A stretch of 14,090 nucleotides of DNA from the NCBI GenBank assembly GCA_023439425.1, contig JAEXNZ010000430.1, forward strand, positions 1 to 14,090, read 5' to 3'. Positions within the stretch are counted from its first letter, which is position 1. Each line of letters starts with the position of its first letter. Source of the stretch: Pseudomonadota bacterium (GTDB taxonomy: Bacteria; Pseudomonadota; Gammaproteobacteria; Xanthomonadales; Xanthomonadaceae). Below the pieces are notes generated by a model, which worked only from the letters and a program-made list of their open reading frames with translations, was not told the origin of the DNA and made no database searches. Of the stretch, positions 12,369-14,090 are shown piece by piece. A program made the translations under genes and the position numbers.

Positions 12369-12898
12369 TGGCCAACACCGTCGGTGAGTCCCAGCAGACG
12401 CATGGCTCTGGCTTCAAACGCCGCCAGCTGCTGCCGCACGCGCTCTTCGAAGGCAGCGTGGTCGCGCGCCAGATCCTTGAGCAGCTCCTGGGATTCGATC
12501 TGCAGGAACGCCAAGCGCTGGGCGACGCTGATGTTCCGCAGCTCGCCGGCACCAGCAGCAGCTGGGTCCTGGCCACGTCCGCCAGCGCGAGTCCCAGGCG
12601 CTGCGGGACACCCGACAGGTGCTGCACCAAGTGCAGCTGACCAGGTCGGCTCGTCCCGGCCGTAGCGCTGGTTCTTCTTGTCCGGGCCCTGCACGACCAA
12701 GTTCTCGCCCTGCATGCCCTTGAGCATCCCTGCTACGGCCGCCGGCGACACCGCTGCGCACTCGCGGGGATGCCCCTCTGCAAGCGAGCAGGTCGTCATA
12801 GCCTCATGCAACTCAGACGCAGTGAGCTGGGTAGCCCCCTGCAGCACGTGCAGTGCCAGGTGACGGTGGTAACTGCGAAGCGATGTTGGGTCGATCAC
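12365..12898 (-). CDS. Winged-helix/coiled-coil early protein
   Basis: A 177-residue protein in three parts: an N-terminal winged-helix-like domain (about 12-85, LALHVLQGATQLTASELHEAM, VAGMLKGMQGENLVVQG, RYG), a Gly/Ala/Pro-rich linker (about 90-117) and a charged C-terminal coiled coil (about 120-170). The first part suggests DNA binding, the last oligomerisation. Not assigned to a named family. GTG at 12898 overlaps the stop of the helicase-loader gene (GTGA). A role in replication control or as an early regulator is inferred from the domain layout and position. Confidence 0.78.
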   Translation of the reverse strand: MIDPTSLRSYHRHLALHVLQGATQLTASELHEAMTTCSLAEGHPRECAAVSPAAVAGMLKGMQGENLVVQGPDKKNQRYGRDEPTWSAALGAAPVGCPAAPGTRAGGRGQDPAAAGAGELRNISVAQRLAFLQIESQELLKDLARDHAAFEERVRQQLAAFEARAMRLLGLTDGVGQ

Positions 12899-13590
12899 GG
12901 ATCCAACCCCGCAGCTGCCATCTTCCCTCGCGGCCGCTCGTCGTCGTTCTCCGCCGGCACCGTATGCCTGCCGAACATTTCCGCAATGGCTTGCTCGGCC
13001 TGCCGCACCGCCTCCGGACTGGCCGGTTTGGGCGCGACATTCCGCGTCGGGTGATCGAGCACGCCGGCAGGCTCTGCCGGCAGCGCTCCACCACGCATCA
13101 CGAACTCACGGGCCAACTCGTAGGCATCCTGCAGCAGCCGATCGGCCTTCTCCGCGCTCGAAGTCTTGAACCGGTACCCATCGAGGTACTGCCACACCAG
13201 CCGACTGAAGGGATCATTGCAGGCAATGTCCAGTCGCACCGCGGGGAAGGACGGGATGCCAAGGCACATCAGCCGGAACTCAGGGAGCGACGGCGGCCAG
13301 GGATCTGCACTCGCAATGCAGGCACTGAGCCCTGCTGCCAGCTGCTCGCCGGCAATGCCAGCGAGACCCTTCGCCCACGTCAGCGCCGCACCCTGGTTGG
13401 GATCTTCGCCATAGCCCTTCGTCCATTTCAGGCCGTAGATCTCAGCCATGCGAACCCACAGCGTCCGGATCGATGATTTCGACAACGGCGTAGCTGCCTG
13501 CGGCGCTGGCCTCGGCTTCTGCATCGCGGCGATCACCTTCCTCGGCGAGTCGTCGGACTCGGTCGGCAGCAGATTCTCCATGCTGTGCAT
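12895..13590 (-). CDS. Replication protein P-like helicase loader
   Basis: Expected to bring the host DnaB helicase to the phage origin with the initiator. The 231 residues carry the P-like pattern IRTLWVRMAEIYGLKW, ALTWAKGLAGIAGEQLAAGL and WPPSLPEFRLMCLG (WPPSLPEF at 98-105), then a C-terminal helical part. I chose ATG 13590 because AGGGGGA lies about nine bases upstream and because LWVRMAEIYG belongs to the conserved region; this leaves a 149-base overlap with the initiator gene. A later ATG at 13449 would remove most of the overlap but cut into the family pattern. Confidence 0.82.
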   Translation of the reverse strand: MHSMENLLPTESDDSPRKVIAAMQKPRPAPQAATPLSKSSIRTLWVRMAEIYGLKWTKGYGEDPNQGAALTWAKGLAGIAGEQLAAGLSACIASADPWPPSLPEFRLMCLGIPSFPAVRLDIACNDPFSRLVWQYLDGYRFKTSSAEKADRLLQDAYELAREFVMRGGALPAEPAGVLDHPTRNVAPKPASPEAVRQAEQAIAEMFGRHTVPAENDDERPRGKMAAAGLDP

Positions 13591-14090
13591 GCGTGTTCCC
13601 CCTGGTGGTTGGCGTAACGGGCAGAACGAGGCCCGCTTCCATCGTTTGGCGCAGTGATTCGTTGAGGTCATGGCCGTCGCCGACCAGCTCGCGTAGCCGC
13701 GGCTGCATGGACATCCAGGCCGAAATCGTCAGAGCCCGTCTCATGACGCGCCGATGCCGCACGAACCTGGCCAGCACCTCGCGGTCCATGCCGTAGGGCA
13801 CCGTCGGGAAGCCGATCAGCTCTTGATCGACTTCGGCTGCAGTCAGGCGGAATTCGTCCTCGCGCGCACACGCGGATGACGGTTCACTGACCTTTACTGA
13901 TAGATAATGACCTTTAGGGTCCGTCTGACGGACCGGTTTTGTTCGCGAGACGGACCGGTTTTGATCGTCAGACGGACCGGTTTTGTCCGCGAGACGGACC
14001 GGTCCGTTTGGCGCACCGGTCCGTGCGGCGAACTGGTCTTCCTCTTCCGCCGCATCAGACCGGTCCGTGTCGCGTACCGGTCCGGAATCC
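13442..14090 (-). CDS. Replication initiator, O-like, C-terminal part
   Basis: An open frame that runs without a stop from the right edge of the window to the TGA at 13442, so at least 215 residues belong to a gene whose start is outside. The visible part is a low-complexity, Arg/Asp/Thr-rich region over the iterons (about 14090-13880), then a folded-looking helical domain (LTAAEVDQELIGFPTVPYGMDREVLARFVRH in pieces, about 13850-13740), then a charged tail. No conserved motif proves the family. The O-like call rests on three points: it precedes the P-like gene, it contains the origin-like repeats, and lambda O has the same layout. The DNA-binding N-terminus is not visible. Confidence 0.65.
   Translation of the reverse strand, partial: DSGPVRDTDRSDAAEEEDQFAARTGAPNGPVRLADKTGPSDDQNRSVSRTKPVRQTDPKGHYLSVKVSEPSSACAREDEFRLTAAEVDQELIGFPTVPYGMDREVLARFVRHRRVMRRALTISAWMSMQPRLRELVGDGHDLNESLRQTMEAGLVLPVTPTTRGNTHAQHGESAADRVRRLAEEGDRRDAEAEASAAGSYAVVEIIDPDAVGSHG
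13888..13920. other. AT-rich stretch beside the iterons
   Basis: A stretch with roughly 37% GC in an otherwise GC-rich region, directly beside the iteron array on the downstream side of the initiator gene. It holds two direct copies of TGACCTTTA (13888-13896 and 13908-13916), 20 bp apart. In lambda the segment that is unwound first lies in the same place relative to its iterons. Role inferred. Confidence 0.55.
13927..14014. repeat. 22-bp iterons, probable phage replication origin
   Basis: Four tandem units begin at 13927, 13949, 13971 and 13993, exactly 22 bp apart. The first 15 bases, GACGGACCGGTTTTG, are identical in the first three; the fourth keeps GACGGACCGGT. Because 22 is not a multiple of three, each copy is read in another codon frame, so the repeat is kept at the DNA level and not for its peptide. 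Within an initiator-type gene next to an AT-rich stretch this is the usual build of a lambdoid origin, where O binds the iterons. Not tested. Confidence 0.72.
13994..14085. repeat. 14-bp palindrome and inverted iteron cores
   Basis: ACGGACCGGTCCGT at 13994-14007 is a perfect 14-bp palindrome made by the fourth iteron and its mirror. The inverted core ACCGGTCCGT returns at 14015-14024 and 14059-14068, and with one change at 14076-14085. Together with the four direct copies, about eight cores occur in 160 bp. They probably extend the initiator binding region, or bind a regulator. Confidence 0.7.

Noticed and set aside
13927..14085. CRISPR array
   Set aside because: The units are 15-22 bp with only seven variable bases between them, no true spacers, and the repeats lie inside a coding frame of a replication gene.

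Overview
The window is the interior of a temperate podovirus-like phage or prophage. The host is probably a high-GC gammaproteobacterium of the Xanthomonadaceae, such as Stenotrophomonas or a relative. That host guess rests on the overall feel of the proteins and base composition and is only moderately secure. No integrase, repressor, att site or host gene is visible. Except for one gene, everything is read on the minus strand, so the biological order runs from high to low coordinates.

Right part (14090 down to 10099), early genes: the C-terminal part of a lambda-O-like replication initiator containing a striking iteron array (probable phage origin); a lambda-P-like helicase loader; a winged-helix/coiled-coil protein; a DUF1064 nuclease-like protein; a small unknown protein; a second PD-(D/E)XK-like protein; a 50-residue protein; and an unknown protein in the place where lambdoid phages carry the late regulator Q. 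From the helicase loader onward, all seven genes are joined by 4-base start/stop overlaps (ATGA or GTGA), which implies one translationally coupled operon.

Middle part (10092 to 8575), accessory and regulatory: a plus-strand gene for a small membrane-anchored protein lies opposite to all its neighbours and looks like a moron gene. It diverges from a pair of overlapping minus-strand genes that end at palindromes and an intrinsic terminator. A 20-bp-class hairpin and a CAT-anticodon tRNA gene follow, just ahead of the lysis genes. This is the same relative place where Stx phages carry tRNAs.

Left-middle part (8574 to 3123), lysis and tail: holin, SAR endolysin (GH24), i-spanin, two conserved phage proteins (one of the Gp49 family), a separate lipoprotein that fits the o-spanin, then four small virion/tail proteins, a large receptor-binding tail protein and its tail-fibre-assembly-like partner.

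Left part (3098 to 2), packaging: terminase small and large subunits (large subunit of the epsilon15/BPP-1 type) and three small unknown genes. The portal gene would be expected just outside the window.

The most interesting items are the iteron origin inside the initiator gene, the divergent accessory cassette at 8981-10092, the late-control region with paired palindromes, hairpin and tRNA, the unannotated 50-codon gene, and two nuclease-like genes in one early operon. No complete, clearly new system can be proven from the sequence alone. The accessory cassette is the best candidate.
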